NCBI GenBank assembly: GCA_963848205.1
Contig: CAWKCV010000002.1
Coordinates: forward strand, 206,702 to 270,701
Source: BOG-908 sp963848205
Lineage (GTDB): Bacteria; Pseudomonadota; Alphaproteobacteria; Acetobacterales; Acetobacteraceae
Length of the DNA stretch: 64,000 nucleotides
Direction of reading: 5' to 3'
Positions 34,879 through 43,191 of the stretch are shown one piece after another. The notes beneath the pieces were generated by a model. It did no database searches, had not been told where the DNA came from, and was given only the letters and a program-made list of their open reading frames with translations. The translations under genes were made by a program, and so were the position numbers. Positions within the stretch are counted from its first letter, which is position 1, and each line of letters begins with the position of its first letter.

Positions 34879-36558
34879 GTGCTGAGGTCGCTTGCCATAC
34901 GCGATGTGGTCCTCATCGAGCGGCTTGATCTGTCGTTCGGCGCCGGCCTGACTGTGCTGACCGGCGAGACCGGTGCCGGCAAATCGATCCTGCTCGACAG
35001 TCTGGGTCTGGCGCTGGGTGCACGGTCCGATGCCGGGCTGATACGCGCCGGCGCCGAACAGGCCAGCGTAGCCGCCAGTTTCGCGCCTCCCGTCGGTCAT
35101 CCGATCCACGCTCTGCTCGATGAATTGGGGCTACCGGACGAGGACGAACTGGTGTTGCGCCGCGCGGTGGCACGCGACGGCCGTTCGCGCGCCTGGGTGA
35201 ACGATGCGCCGGTGGGTGCCGCCACGCTGAAGCGCGTCGCGGCTTTTCTGGTGGAGGTGCAAGGCCAGCACGACCAGATGGGCCTTGCCGATCCGGCAAT
35301 GCATCTCCGCCTGCTCGACGCTTACGGTGTCTCTGCCGACCTGCGCGCCGAAGTTGCCGCCCGCCATCGCGCCTGGCGTGCGGCGGTGGAGCGCCTGCAG
35401 GCGGCGCAGGCGGCGATCCTGGATGCCAAGCGCGAGGAGGAGTTCCTGCGGCACGCGGCCGGCGAGCTCGACCGGCTGGCGCCGCGCACCGGCGAAGAGG
35501 ATGAGTTGGCCGCCTTGCGCCACCGCTTGCAACAAGGTGAGAAACGCGCCGAAGCGATCGCCAGCGCGCTTGCCGACCTCGCACCGCGCGACCGGCGCAA
35601 CAGCGGGCCAGCCGCCAGCCTGCGCTCGGCCGCGCGCACCCTGCAACGATTGGTGCCGGCCGGATCGGACGCCGACAATCCCGCTCATGCAGCGCTGATA
35701 GCCCTCGAACGGGCTGAAGAAGCTCTGGCCGAGGGCGAGACGCTGCTCAGCCGGCTCGCGGCTGAATCCGACGACGATCCGCGCGCCCTCGAACAGGCAG
35801 AGGAGCGGCTGTTCGCGCTGCGCGGCGCGGCGCGCAAGCATGGCGTCCCCGTTGTGGAATTGCCGGCATTGCTAGCCAGCTTGCGTGATCGGCTGAAGGC
35901 GCTCGACCAGGGCGATGCCTCCGTGGCGGCACTCACGGTCGAGAGCGCCCAGGCGCGGGCGCGGTATGTGGAGGCCGCCGAGCGGCTTTCTGCCGTGCGA
36001 CACGACGCAGCCGAACGGCTGGAGGCAGCGGCCAATGCAGAATTGCCGCCGTTGCGCCTGGAACGTGCGCGTTTTTTCGCCGCCATCACGCGCCTCGACG
36101 AGGAAGCCTGGGGTGCCGCCGGTGCCGATACGGTGCGCTTCCTGATCGCGACCAATCCGGGCCAGCCGCCTGGTCCGCTCGGCCGCGTGGCCTCCGGCGG
36201 CGAGCTTTCACGGCTGATGCTGGCGCTGAAAGTGGTGTTGGTGGCCGGCTCGCCGGTCGGTACCTTGGTATTCGACGAGGTCGATAGCGGCATCGGCGGT
36301 GCGACGGCGGCCGCCGTCGGCGAGCGCGTGGCGCGCGTGGCGTCTGATGTGCAAGTGCTCGTGGTGACGCATTCGCCGCAGGTCGCCGCGCGCGGGGCAG
36401 CACATCTGCGCGTGAGCAAGGCCGTGTCGGACGGACGGACGGAGACCAAGGTGCAGAGTCTCGGCGCTGAGGAACGACGTGAGGAGATTGCGCGTATGTT
36501 GGCAGGTGAGACGATTACGCCGGCGGCTCGGGCAGCGGCGGAGGCGTTGCTTGGGTAG
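34879..36558 (+). CDS. recN: DNA repair protein RecN
   Basis: A 559-residue SMC-like ATPase for double-strand break repair. Walker A GETGAGKS is at residues 29-36, followed by the RecN-type ILLDSLGLALGARSDAGLIR. A long coiled-coil middle contains the QGQHDQMGL hinge-side motif, and the C-terminal signature region is ASGGELSRLMLALK with FDEVDSGIGG (Walker B) and VVTHSPQVAA. The start is GTG. Two dispersed repeats in opposite orientation separate it from ligA. Confidence 0.96.
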   Translation: MLRSLAIRDVVLIERLDLSFGAGLTVLTGETGAGKSILLDSLGLALGARSDAGLIRAGAEQASVAASFAPPVGHPIHALLDELGLPDEDELVLRRAVARDGRSRAWVNDAPVGAATLKRVAAFLVEVQGQHDQMGLADPAMHLRLLDAYGVSADLRAEVAARHRAWRAAVERLQAAQAAILDAKREEEFLRHAAGELDRLAPRTGEEDELAALRHRLQQGEKRAEAIASALADLAPRDRRNSGPAASLRSAARTLQRLVPAGSDADNPAHAALIALERAEEALAEGETLLSRLAAESDDDPRALEQAEERLFALRGAARKHGVPVVELPALLASLRDRLKALDQGDASVAALTVESAQARARYVEAAERLSAVRHDAAERLEAAANAELPPLRLERARFFAAITRLDEEAWGAAGADTVRFLIATNPGQPPGPLGRVASGGELSRLMLALKVVLVAGSPVGTLVFDEVDSGIGGATAAAVGERVARVASDVQVLVVTHSPQVAARGAAHLRVSKAVSDGRTETKVQSLGAEERREEIARMLAGETITPAARAAAEALLG

Positions 36559-36602
36559 GGAAGGCCTTCTTTTTTGAAAAAAGGAAGCAAGAAACTTTTG
36601 CT
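36558..36602 (-). repeat. Dispersed palindromic repeat, copy 9 (inverted)
   Basis: Core CTTCTTTTTTG then AAAAAAGGAAG at 36567-36588, one mismatch in the arms, followed by the complement of the lead (GAAACTTTTGC). It is paired head-to-head with copy 10 across 41 bases that themselves contain an inverted repeat (GCGCTGG and CCAGCGC). Confidence 0.8.
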
Positions 36603-36643
36603 CCGCTGTCGCGCGCTGGTGAATAAGCATGCGCCAGCGCATT

Positions 36644-36689
36644 CGAAAGTTTTCTGGTCCTTTTTTTCAAAAACGGACTGCTTGCTTTG
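36644..36689 (+). repeat. Dispersed palindromic repeat, copy 10
   Basis: GAAAGTTTTCTGGTCC, a T-run, CAAAAACGGACTGCTTGCTTT. The tail of the repeat contains the probable TTG start codon of ligA, so the element also forms the ligA leader. Confidence 0.82.
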
Positions 36690-38717
36690 ACTACAGAACT
36701 CATCCGCCTAGCGGAAGAACTGGCGCGCCTCGACCGCGCCTACCACGAGCTGGACGCACCCGAAATCACCGACGCGGAATACGACGCGTTACGCCGCCGC
36801 TACGCCGCGCTGGAAGCACAATCTTCCGCGGAGCCAAGCAACCGGGTTGGCAGCCCGCCGTCCAGCGCGTTCGGCAAGGTGGCGCATCGGGTGCCGATGC
36901 TGTCGCTCGACAACGCATTCGGCGCTGAGGATTTCACCGAATTCTGCGCGCGCGTCAGGCGCTTTCTTGGACTTTCGGGCGACACGAGACTCGCCATGGT
37001 CGGCGAGCCAAAGATCGACGGGCTCTCGATATCGCTCACCTACGAACATGGCGTGTTCGTGCACGGTGCTACGCGCGGAGATGGCGCGCAGGGCGAGGAC
37101 GTGACGGCGAACCTGCGGACGATGAAAGCGGTGCCTGCGAACTTGCGGGGAGCAGCGCCGGCGTTGATCGAAATACGGGGCGAGGTATTCTTGTCCAAAG
37201 CCGACTTCCTCGCGCTGAACGCCGCGCAGGAAGCAGCAGGCGAACGGCAATTCGCCAATCCACGGAATGCGGCGGCCGGCAGCCTGCGCCAGCTCGATGT
37301 CAGCATCACCGCGACCCGACCGCTCTCTCTGTTCGCCTACGCGATGGGAGAAGCCTCCGAGCAGGTGGCCGATACGCATTGGCATTATCTGCAACGCTTG
37401 CGCGACTGGGGTTTCACGGTCAACCCGCTCAGCGAACATCTGACCGATCAGCAATCGGCCGAAGATTTCTATGCGCGGATCGGCGACCAGCGTGCGTCCC
37501 TGCCCTACGACATCGATGGCGTGGTCTTCAAGATCGATGATCTGGCGCTACAACGGCGGCTAGGATTTGCCGGCCGCGAACCCCGCTGGGCGATCGCCTG
37601 GAAATTTGCCGCCGAACGGGCGAGCACGATTCTCGAAGACATACGCGTGCAAGTCGGGCGCACCGGCGCGCTCACGCCGGTGGCGTGGTTGCAGCCGATC
37701 AATGTCGGCGGCGTGCTGGTAACACGCGCAACGTTACACAATGAAGACGAGATTGCGCGGCTGGATGCGCGGGTGGGTGACACGGTGGTGCTGCAACGCG
37801 CAGGCGACGTCATCCCGCAGATCGTGTCCGTCGTTGCCGAAAAGCGTCCGGCGGAGGCCCAACGTTACGTGCCGCCCGCGCATTGTCCGGCGTGTGGAAG
37901 CCTGGCTCTTCGCCCACCTGGGCAAGTCGTGCGCCGCTGCACCGGCGGGCTTATCTGCCCTGCGCAAACGGTAGAGCGGCTTATTCATTTCTGCAGCAGA
38001 CGCGCGTTCGACATTGATGGCATGGGCGAGAAAACGGTCATCGAGTTTCATCGCGATGGGCTTATTGCAGGCCCTGCCGACATCTTCCGCTTAAATCAGC
38101 ATGAATCCTCGATCGCAGCGCGCGAAGGCTGGGGCGCGCTCTCCGCCGCCCGCCTGATCGCCGGGATCGAGGCACGACGCCGCATCCCGCTTGCGCGCTT
38201 TATTTTTGCCCTCGGCATCAGGCGTATCGGCGAGACAAATGCAAAACGGCTCGCCCGGCACTATGGGAGTTTTGCGAACTGGCGCGCGCAGATGACGGAG
38301 GCCACCACCGCAGGATCGGAGGCGCGCTCCTCGCTTGGCAGCATCATCGGTGTGGGCGAAGCGATCGCCGTGGAGCTGATGGAGTTCTTCGTCGAGGAAC
38401 GCAACCGCGCGGTGCTGGACGAACTGGCCGGCCTGCTCACGATCGAGGATGCGGCAACGATCGCGGCGTCCGAGAGCTCGATAGCCGGCAAGATCGTGGT
38501 CTTTACGGGATCATTGCAGACGATGACGCGGCCGGAAGCAAAGGCGCGGGCTGAGGCTCTGGGTGCGCGCGTCACCGATAGCGTCTCGAAGAAAACCGAC
38601 CTTGTCATACTCGGTGCGGAGGCAGGGTCGAAGGCAAAGCGTGCGTCCGAGCTCGGGGTGCGGACGATGAGTGAAGAGGAATGGATTGCGATGGTCAACG
38701 AAACCGCCGCGGCATGA
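36687..38717 (+). CDS. ligA: NAD-dependent DNA ligase LigA
   Basis: A 676-residue replicative ligase. Domain order is Ia (EITDAEYDALRRRYAALE), the adenylation domain with catalytic K109 in EPKIDGLS, the OB fold, a Cys4 zinc finger (HCPACGSL then CTGGLICPA), HhH repeats, and a C-terminal BRCT domain (GKIVVFTGSLQTMTRPEAKARAE). The start is TTG at 36687 inside the tail of a dispersed repeat; no ATG is available before domain Ia. The stop overlaps the next gene by ATGA. Confidence 0.97.
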   Translation: MTTELIRLAEELARLDRAYHELDAPEITDAEYDALRRRYAALEAQSSAEPSNRVGSPPSSAFGKVAHRVPMLSLDNAFGAEDFTEFCARVRRFLGLSGDTRLAMVGEPKIDGLSISLTYEHGVFVHGATRGDGAQGEDVTANLRTMKAVPANLRGAAPALIEIRGEVFLSKADFLALNAAQEAAGERQFANPRNAAAGSLRQLDVSITATRPLSLFAYAMGEASEQVADTHWHYLQRLRDWGFTVNPLSEHLTDQQSAEDFYARIGDQRASLPYDIDGVVFKIDDLALQRRLGFAGREPRWAIAWKFAAERASTILEDIRVQVGRTGALTPVAWLQPINVGGVLVTRATLHNEDEIARLDARVGDTVVLQRAGDVIPQIVSVVAEKRPAEAQRYVPPAHCPACGSLALRPPGQVVRRCTGGLICPAQTVERLIHFCSRRAFDIDGMGEKTVIEFHRDGLIAGPADIFRLNQHESSIAAREGWGALSAARLIAGIEARRRIPLARFIFALGIRRIGETNAKRLARHYGSFANWRAQMTEATTAGSEARSSLGSIIGVGEAIAVELMEFFVEERNRAVLDELAGLLTIEDAATIAASESSIAGKIVVFTGSLQTMTRPEAKARAEALGARVTDSVSKKTDLVILGAEAGSKAKRASELGVRTMSEEEWIAMVNETAAA

Positions 38718-39769
38718 ACACGCACACCGATGCGACGCCGGTGCAAGCAGGTTTTGCGATGCCGGCAGAATGGTGTGTGCATGCGCGCACCTGGATGGGA
38801 TGGCCGTGTCGCGACACATTATGGGGTGCCGGGCTCGAAGCCGCGCGCAACAGTTTTGCCGATGTGGCGCGTGCGATTGCCCGCTTTGAGAAGCTGACCA
38901 TGCTGGCGCGGCCGCAGGATTCCGGCGACGCCGCCCGCATGCTTGGTCCCGATATCGAAATTGTTGTCATGAACCTCGACAATTCCTGGCTACGTGACAG
39001 CGGGCCCACTTTCGTCATCGACGCGCACAATCAGGTTGCCGGCGTCGATTGGGGCTTCAACGCCTGGGGCGGCAAATTCCCGCCTTGGGACCAGGACGCA
39101 ATGGTCGCGGGCCGCGTGCTGGCGCAACTCGGCATGCGGCGCTTCGGCACGGACATGATTCTCGAAGGCGGTTCCTTCCACACCGACGGCGAAGGGACGT
39201 TGCTGACCACCGAGCAATGCCTTCTGAATGAAAATCGCAATCCGTCGCTCACGCGCAGCGAAATCGAGGATCGGCTGCGCGCGTTTCTCGGTGTCTCCAC
39301 TATCGTCTGGCTCGGCGAAGGATTGGAAAACGACGAGACGGACGGGCATGTCGACGATATTGCCTGTTTCGCACGACCCGGCGTCGTTCTCGCCGCAAGC
39401 TGCAACGATCCTGCCGACCGCAATCACGCTCCGCTCACCGACAATCTTCGACGCCTGCGTGCGGCGCGCGATGCACAAGGCCGCGCCCTGGAGGTCATCG
39501 AACTGCCAATGCCCGCTTATCGGCACGTGGAAAATGTGGGTCGGCTCGCGTCCAGCTACGTCAATTTCTATCTCGCGAACGGCGCCGTCATCATGCCGGG
39601 CTTCGACGATCCGAATGACGATGTCGCCGCCGCCATCCTGGGCACGACGTTCCCGGACCGCGAGATCGTCGTGGTTCAGAGCCTGCCGATCATCGCCGGC
39701 GGCGGTTCCATCCATTGCATCACGCAGCAGCAGCCCGCCGGCACGCCGGCGCCGGAGATTGCATCATGA
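38714..39769 (+). CDS. aguA: Agmatine deiminase
   Basis: A 351-residue guanidino-group-modifying (pentein) enzyme that hydrolyses agmatine to N-carbamoylputrescine and ammonia. Motifs are TWMGWPCRDTLW, NLDNSWLRDSGPTFV, the EGGSFHTDGEGT acid/histidine pair, ETDGHVDDIACF and the catalytic C335 in GGGSIHCITQQQP. The ATG at 38714 overlaps the ligA stop. The next gene encodes the following enzyme of the same pathway, supporting putrescine formation from arginine through agmatine. Confidence 0.96.
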   Translation: MNTHTDATPVQAGFAMPAEWCVHARTWMGWPCRDTLWGAGLEAARNSFADVARAIARFEKLTMLARPQDSGDAARMLGPDIEIVVMNLDNSWLRDSGPTFVIDAHNQVAGVDWGFNAWGGKFPPWDQDAMVAGRVLAQLGMRRFGTDMILEGGSFHTDGEGTLLTTEQCLLNENRNPSLTRSEIEDRLRAFLGVSTIVWLGEGLENDETDGHVDDIACFARPGVVLAASCNDPADRNHAPLTDNLRRLRAARDAQGRALEVIELPMPAYRHVENVGRLASSYVNFYLANGAVIMPGFDDPNDDVAAAILGTTFPDREIVVVQSLPIIAGGGSIHCITQQQPAGTPAPEIAS

Positions 39770-40632
39770 GCACGGTCACAGTGGCCGCCACACAATTTGC
39801 GATGTCGCCCGATCGCGCAGCCAACATCGCGCATGCCGAAGAGATCGTGCGCCAGGCGGCCGCGGCAGGCGCGCAGATCATTCTGCTGCCGGAGCTGTTC
39901 GAGTTGCCTTACTGGTGCAAGGACCAGGATCCGAGATGGTTTGCCGAAGCCGGCGAAATCGGCAGCCACCCTACACTCGCGCGGTTCGCCGCATTGGCGC
40001 GCGAGCTCGGTGTCGTTCTACCCGTCAGCTTTTTCGAACGCGCGAATCTGGCTTACTACAACTCGATCGCCATCATCGATGCCGATGGCAAGATGCTCGG
40101 CCATTACCGCAAGTCCCACATACCGGATGGTCCAGGCTACCAGGAGAAATTCTATTTCCGCGGTGGCGATACCGGGTTTCGCGTGTGGCAAACGGTTTTC
40201 GGCACCATCGGCGTAGGCATCTGCTGGGACCAATGGTTTCCCGAGTCGGCCCGCTGCATGGCGCTGATGGGCGCAGAGATGCTGTTCTATCCCACCGCCA
40301 TCGGCAGCGAACCGCAGGACGCCACATTGGATAGCAAGGAGCATTGGCAGATCGTCATGCGCGGCCACGCAGGCGCCAACCTGATGCCGCTCGTCGCCTC
40401 CAACCGCGTGGGCTTCGAGCAGGGTGCCACCTGTTCCGCCACATACTATGGCTCGTCATTCATTGCCGGGCCCGTAGGCGACAAGTTGCAGGAAGCCGGG
40501 CGCGACGGCGACGCCGTTCTGGTGCAAAGCTTCGACCTGGCTGCAATCCGCCAGCAACGAGACAGCTGGGGCATCTTCCGCGATCGGCGGCCTGAGCTGT
40601 ATGGAGCAATCGGACGGGCAGACGGAAAGTAG
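39766..40632 (+). CDS. aguB: N-carbamoylputrescine amidase
   Basis: A 288-residue nitrilase-superfamily amidase that releases putrescine, CO2 and ammonia. The Glu-Lys-Cys triad is E43 (LPELFELPYW), K116 (RKSHIPDG) and C153 (GVGICWDQWFPE). FELPYWCKDQD and the PDGPGYQEKFYF block mark this subfamily. It overlaps agmatine deiminase by ATGA. Arginine decarboxylase is not nearby, so agmatine must come from elsewhere or be imported. Confidence 0.96.
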   Translation: MSTVTVAATQFAMSPDRAANIAHAEEIVRQAAAAGAQIILLPELFELPYWCKDQDPRWFAEAGEIGSHPTLARFAALARELGVVLPVSFFERANLAYYNSIAIIDADGKMLGHYRKSHIPDGPGYQEKFYFRGGDTGFRVWQTVFGTIGVGICWDQWFPESARCMALMGAEMLFYPTAIGSEPQDATLDSKEHWQIVMRGHAGANLMPLVASNRVGFEQGATCSATYYGSSFIAGPVGDKLQEAGRDGDAVLVQSFDLAAIRQQRDSWGIFRDRRPELYGAIGRADGK

Positions 40633-40665
40633 GCTTGTGCGCTGCGCCACAGCATTTTCAGACTG

Positions 40666-40681
40666 TTGACAGCGCTGTCTC
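40666..40681 (+). promoter_or_regulatory. LacI-type operator/-35 region of the FucP-like porter
   Basis: TTGACAGCGCTGTCTC contains a perfect 12-base palindrome (40668-40679) with the central AGCGCT typical of LacI-family sites. Its first six bases form a consensus -35 element. The first eleven bases are identical to the operator at 52001-52016 upstream of the TonB receptor. Confidence 0.75.
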
Positions 40682-40719
40682 ATGCTTTCAGGTGTGGGCA
40701 GAATCGATCGAGGGTGGCC

Positions 40720-42012
40720 ATGCAGTCCGATACGTCTTCCACTCAGGCCAGCGATATTGCAGTGCATCAGAACAGGCTTCTCGCGCTGATGATGTCGATG
40801 TTCTTTGCGTTCGGCTTCTGCACCGTTCTGGTCGACACGTTGATTCCGAAGCTGCGTGCAATGTTCGCGCTGAACTATGCCGAGGCAATGCTGACGCAGT
40901 TCTGCTTCTTCGGCGCCTATTTTGTCATCTCCGCGCCTGCCGGCTGGCTGATGAACCGCATCGGATATCTACGGGGCATGACGACGGGCCTGGTGGTGAT
41001 GGCGACCGGGGCGCTGATGTTCACGCCGGCGGCGCGTCTCGGCCTTTACCCGGGCTTTCTGGCCGCCTTGTTCATCCTGGCAAGCGGCGTGACCATCGTG
41101 CAGGTCGCGGCCAACCCGCTGACTGCCTCGCTGGGCGCGCCCGAGCAGGCGCCAAGCAGGCTCACGCTGGCACAGGCGTTCAACTCGCTGGCCACCATGA
41201 TCGGGCCCATCGTCGGCTCGGCCCTCATCCTGTCCCACATGTCGGCCATGCCGGATGCCGCGCGCACCGCGCCCGCCGTGCTGGCGGGCCTGCGCCAGCA
41301 CGAGGCAAGCGTGGTCCAGGTGCCATTCCTCGCCATTGCGGCGATCCTGCTGGCATTGGCTGGTCTGTGCTGGCGGTTTCGCGGTTGGGCCGCGCCGATG
41401 CCGCCAAACGCAAGCGGCGCCTTCGGCCGGCTGCTGGCGAACCGCCGGCTGGTATTCGGGGCGATTGGATTGTTCGCATATGTGGGCGCCGAAGTCTCGA
41501 TCGGGAGCAGTATCGCCAACTACCTCATGCAACCCGACGTGCTCGACCTGCAGGCGCAGACCGCAGGCCAGTTGGTGAGCGTCTATTGGGGACTCGCGAT
41601 GGTTGGCCGTTTCTGCGGCACCGCCATTTTGCGCTTGGTCGCGCCAGGCAAGGTGCTTGCAGTTTGCGCCTGCTGCGCCGCCGGCCTGGCCATCTGCAGC
41701 GGCGCCTCCGCGGGTTACGAAGCGGCGGGTTTCATCCTGGCGATCGGGCTGTTCAACTCGATCATGTTCCCCACGATCTTCGCGCTTTCCATTGCCACGC
41801 TCGGCGAGGATGCGGCCGAGGCTTCCGGCGTGCTTTGCCTGTCGATCGTCGGCGGCGCCGTAGTGCCGCTTCTGACCGGCATCGCGGCAGATCATGTGGG
41901 GCTGGGGCGGGCGCTGCTGGTGCCGGTGATCTGTTACGGTTGGGTGGGGTTCTTCGGGTTGTTCTGCGCGCGGCAGGAGAGGCGGCGGGACGAGTACGCA
42001 ACCGCTAGATAG
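40720..42012 (+). CDS. MFS sugar transporter, FucP/glucose-galactose porter type
   Basis: A 430-residue, 12-helix major facilitator of the FucP/GluP (FHS) branch. It has FFAFGFCTVLVDTLIPKLRAMF at helix 1, YFVISAPAGWLMNRIGY at helices 2-3, the signature VQVAANPLTASLGAPE, and LTLAQAFNSLATMIGP. These proteins couple sugar uptake to protons. ATG 40720 is chosen because GAGGGTGG precedes it and the helices start soon after. A LacI-type operator lies about 40 bases upstream, linking it to the locus that follows. Confidence 0.9.
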   Translation: MQSDTSSTQASDIAVHQNRLLALMMSMFFAFGFCTVLVDTLIPKLRAMFALNYAEAMLTQFCFFGAYFVISAPAGWLMNRIGYLRGMTTGLVVMATGALMFTPAARLGLYPGFLAALFILASGVTIVQVAANPLTASLGAPEQAPSRLTLAQAFNSLATMIGPIVGSALILSHMSAMPDAARTAPAVLAGLRQHEASVVQVPFLAIAAILLALAGLCWRFRGWAAPMPPNASGAFGRLLANRRLVFGAIGLFAYVGAEVSIGSSIANYLMQPDVLDLQAQTAGQLVSVYWGLAMVGRFCGTAILRLVAPGKVLAVCACCAAGLAICSGASAGYEAAGFILAIGLFNSIMFPTIFALSIATLGEDAAEASGVLCLSIVGGAVVPLLTGIAADHVGLGRALLVPVICYGWVGFFGLFCARQERRRDEYATAR

Positions 42013-42052
42013 AGTTTTCTGGCTTCTTCTCTTCAAAAAAGAAGGTTTGCCT
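42012..42052 (+). repeat. Dispersed palindromic repeat, copy 11
   Basis: GAGTTTTCTGGCTTCTTC, then CTTCAAAAAAGAAGGTTTGC: a degenerate copy with CTTCTT/AAGAAG arms, placed between the convergent porter and lacI genes. It is the last copy seen in the window. Confidence 0.7.
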
Positions 42053-43094
42053 ACCTACTTGAAAGCACGCCCGTAGAAAGCCCCGGCATCAACGTAAACG
42101 GCGGCAGATCCGCCCCGCCATCCTCATCGCATTCCGCGCTCACATCCGTGCCGGTGAGCCGCTCCGCCGCCAGTGCCGCCATTTCCACGATTGGCTGACG
42201 CAACGTCGTCAGGCGCGGGCGGCTGAAGCGCGACCCGGTGCTGTCGTCGAAGCCTGCCACCGAGAGGTCGTGCGGCACGCGCAGACCGAGTTCGGCGGCG
42301 ACGGCCATGCAGCCGAGCGCCATGTCGTCGTTGCTGGCGAAGATTGCCGTGGGCCGCGTGGGGCGCGAGAGCAGCGCGTGGCCGGCCTGCACGCCGGCAG
42401 CGTAGGTGAAGTCCCCTTCCGCGATCCAGGGCGTGACGAGACCGCGCGCCTGCATTGCCTGCTGGAAACCCGCCCGGCGCGCCCGGCTGGCGCCGTAGCG
42501 CGGATCGCCTTCGATGAAGCCAATTCTGCGATGGCCCAGATTGAGCAGGTAATCCGTCATGCCGCAGGCGGCGGCGTGGTCGTCGAGCGAGAGGCGTAGC
42601 CCGCCGCCGCTGGGGCGTTCGGGGCCGAGCCGGACGTAAGGCGTGCCTGCCTCGCGCAGCACCGCAAGCAATGTCTCGTCGTCCGAGCTCGGCGGGGTGA
42701 GGATCGCGCCGTCCGGCTTGAGTGCCGCCAGCAGCTTCTGCACGTCGTGCCGCATGGAGGCCGCTTCGTTGTCCACCAGCTCGATCAGCAGGTGGAACCC
42801 CGCGCGCCGGCACGGCAGCGTGGCACCCAATTGTATGCGCGCGAGATAATCGGTGCCGCGCTCGTTGCGCCAATGCTGCAGCGTCAGGCTTGCATCGACG
42901 AATGCCACGATCAGGGAAGATCGAGCGCCCGCCAGGCTTCGTGCCGAACGGTCCGGGTGGTACTGCAAGGCGGCCGCGGCTTCCTGCACACGCGCGCGCA
43001 TCGCAGCGCGTACGTTCGGTTCGGCATTCATCACGCGCGATACGGTCTTGATCGAGACACCGGCCCGGTCCGCTACGTCGTAAATCGTGGCCAA
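42051..43094 (-). CDS. LacI-family transcriptional regulator
   Basis: A 347-residue repressor. The N-terminal helix-turn-helix and hinge (MATIYDVADRAGVSIKTVSRVMN at residues 1-23, then the RSARSLAG hinge helix) are followed by a periplasmic-binding-like effector domain with RIGFIEGDPRYGASRARRAGF and AIFASNDDMALG. TTG 43094 is the likely start, with AGGGGA about eight bases upstream. The AGCGCT-centred palindromes near 40.67 and 52.01 kb are its obvious candidate sites. The effector is unknown, presumably a sugar released from the locus substrate. Confidence 0.92.
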   Translation of the reverse strand: MATIYDVADRAGVSIKTVSRVMNAEPNVRAAMRARVQEAAAALQYHPDRSARSLAGARSSLIVAFVDASLTLQHWRNERGTDYLARIQLGATLPCRRAGFHLLIELVDNEAASMRHDVQKLLAALKPDGAILTPPSSDDETLLAVLREAGTPYVRLGPERPSGGGLRLSLDDHAAACGMTDYLLNLGHRRIGFIEGDPRYGASRARRAGFQQAMQARGLVTPWIAEGDFTYAAGVQAGHALLSRPTRPTAIFASNDDMALGCMAVAAELGLRVPHDLSVAGFDDSTGSRFSRPRLTTLRQPIVEMAALAAERLTGTDVSAECDEDGGADLPPFTLMPGLSTGVLSSR

Positions 43095-43191
43095 CCAATC
43101 ATCCCCTCGTGCCGGCTTGACGCCGCCCGGCCAGACATCCAACGTCGTTAGATACGTCCTGTCCTTGGGCGCCAATATCAGAGATCGCAAC

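Noticed and set aside
40969..42036. A 355-residue open frame antisense to the FucP-like porter
   Set aside because: Arg/Gln/His-rich low-complexity translation without domains, explained by the + strand gene.
43087..43191. GTG 43087 as start of the second MFS porter
   Set aside because: It would overlap the start of the divergent lacI gene and leave no promoter space; the added residues do not look like a transporter N-terminus.
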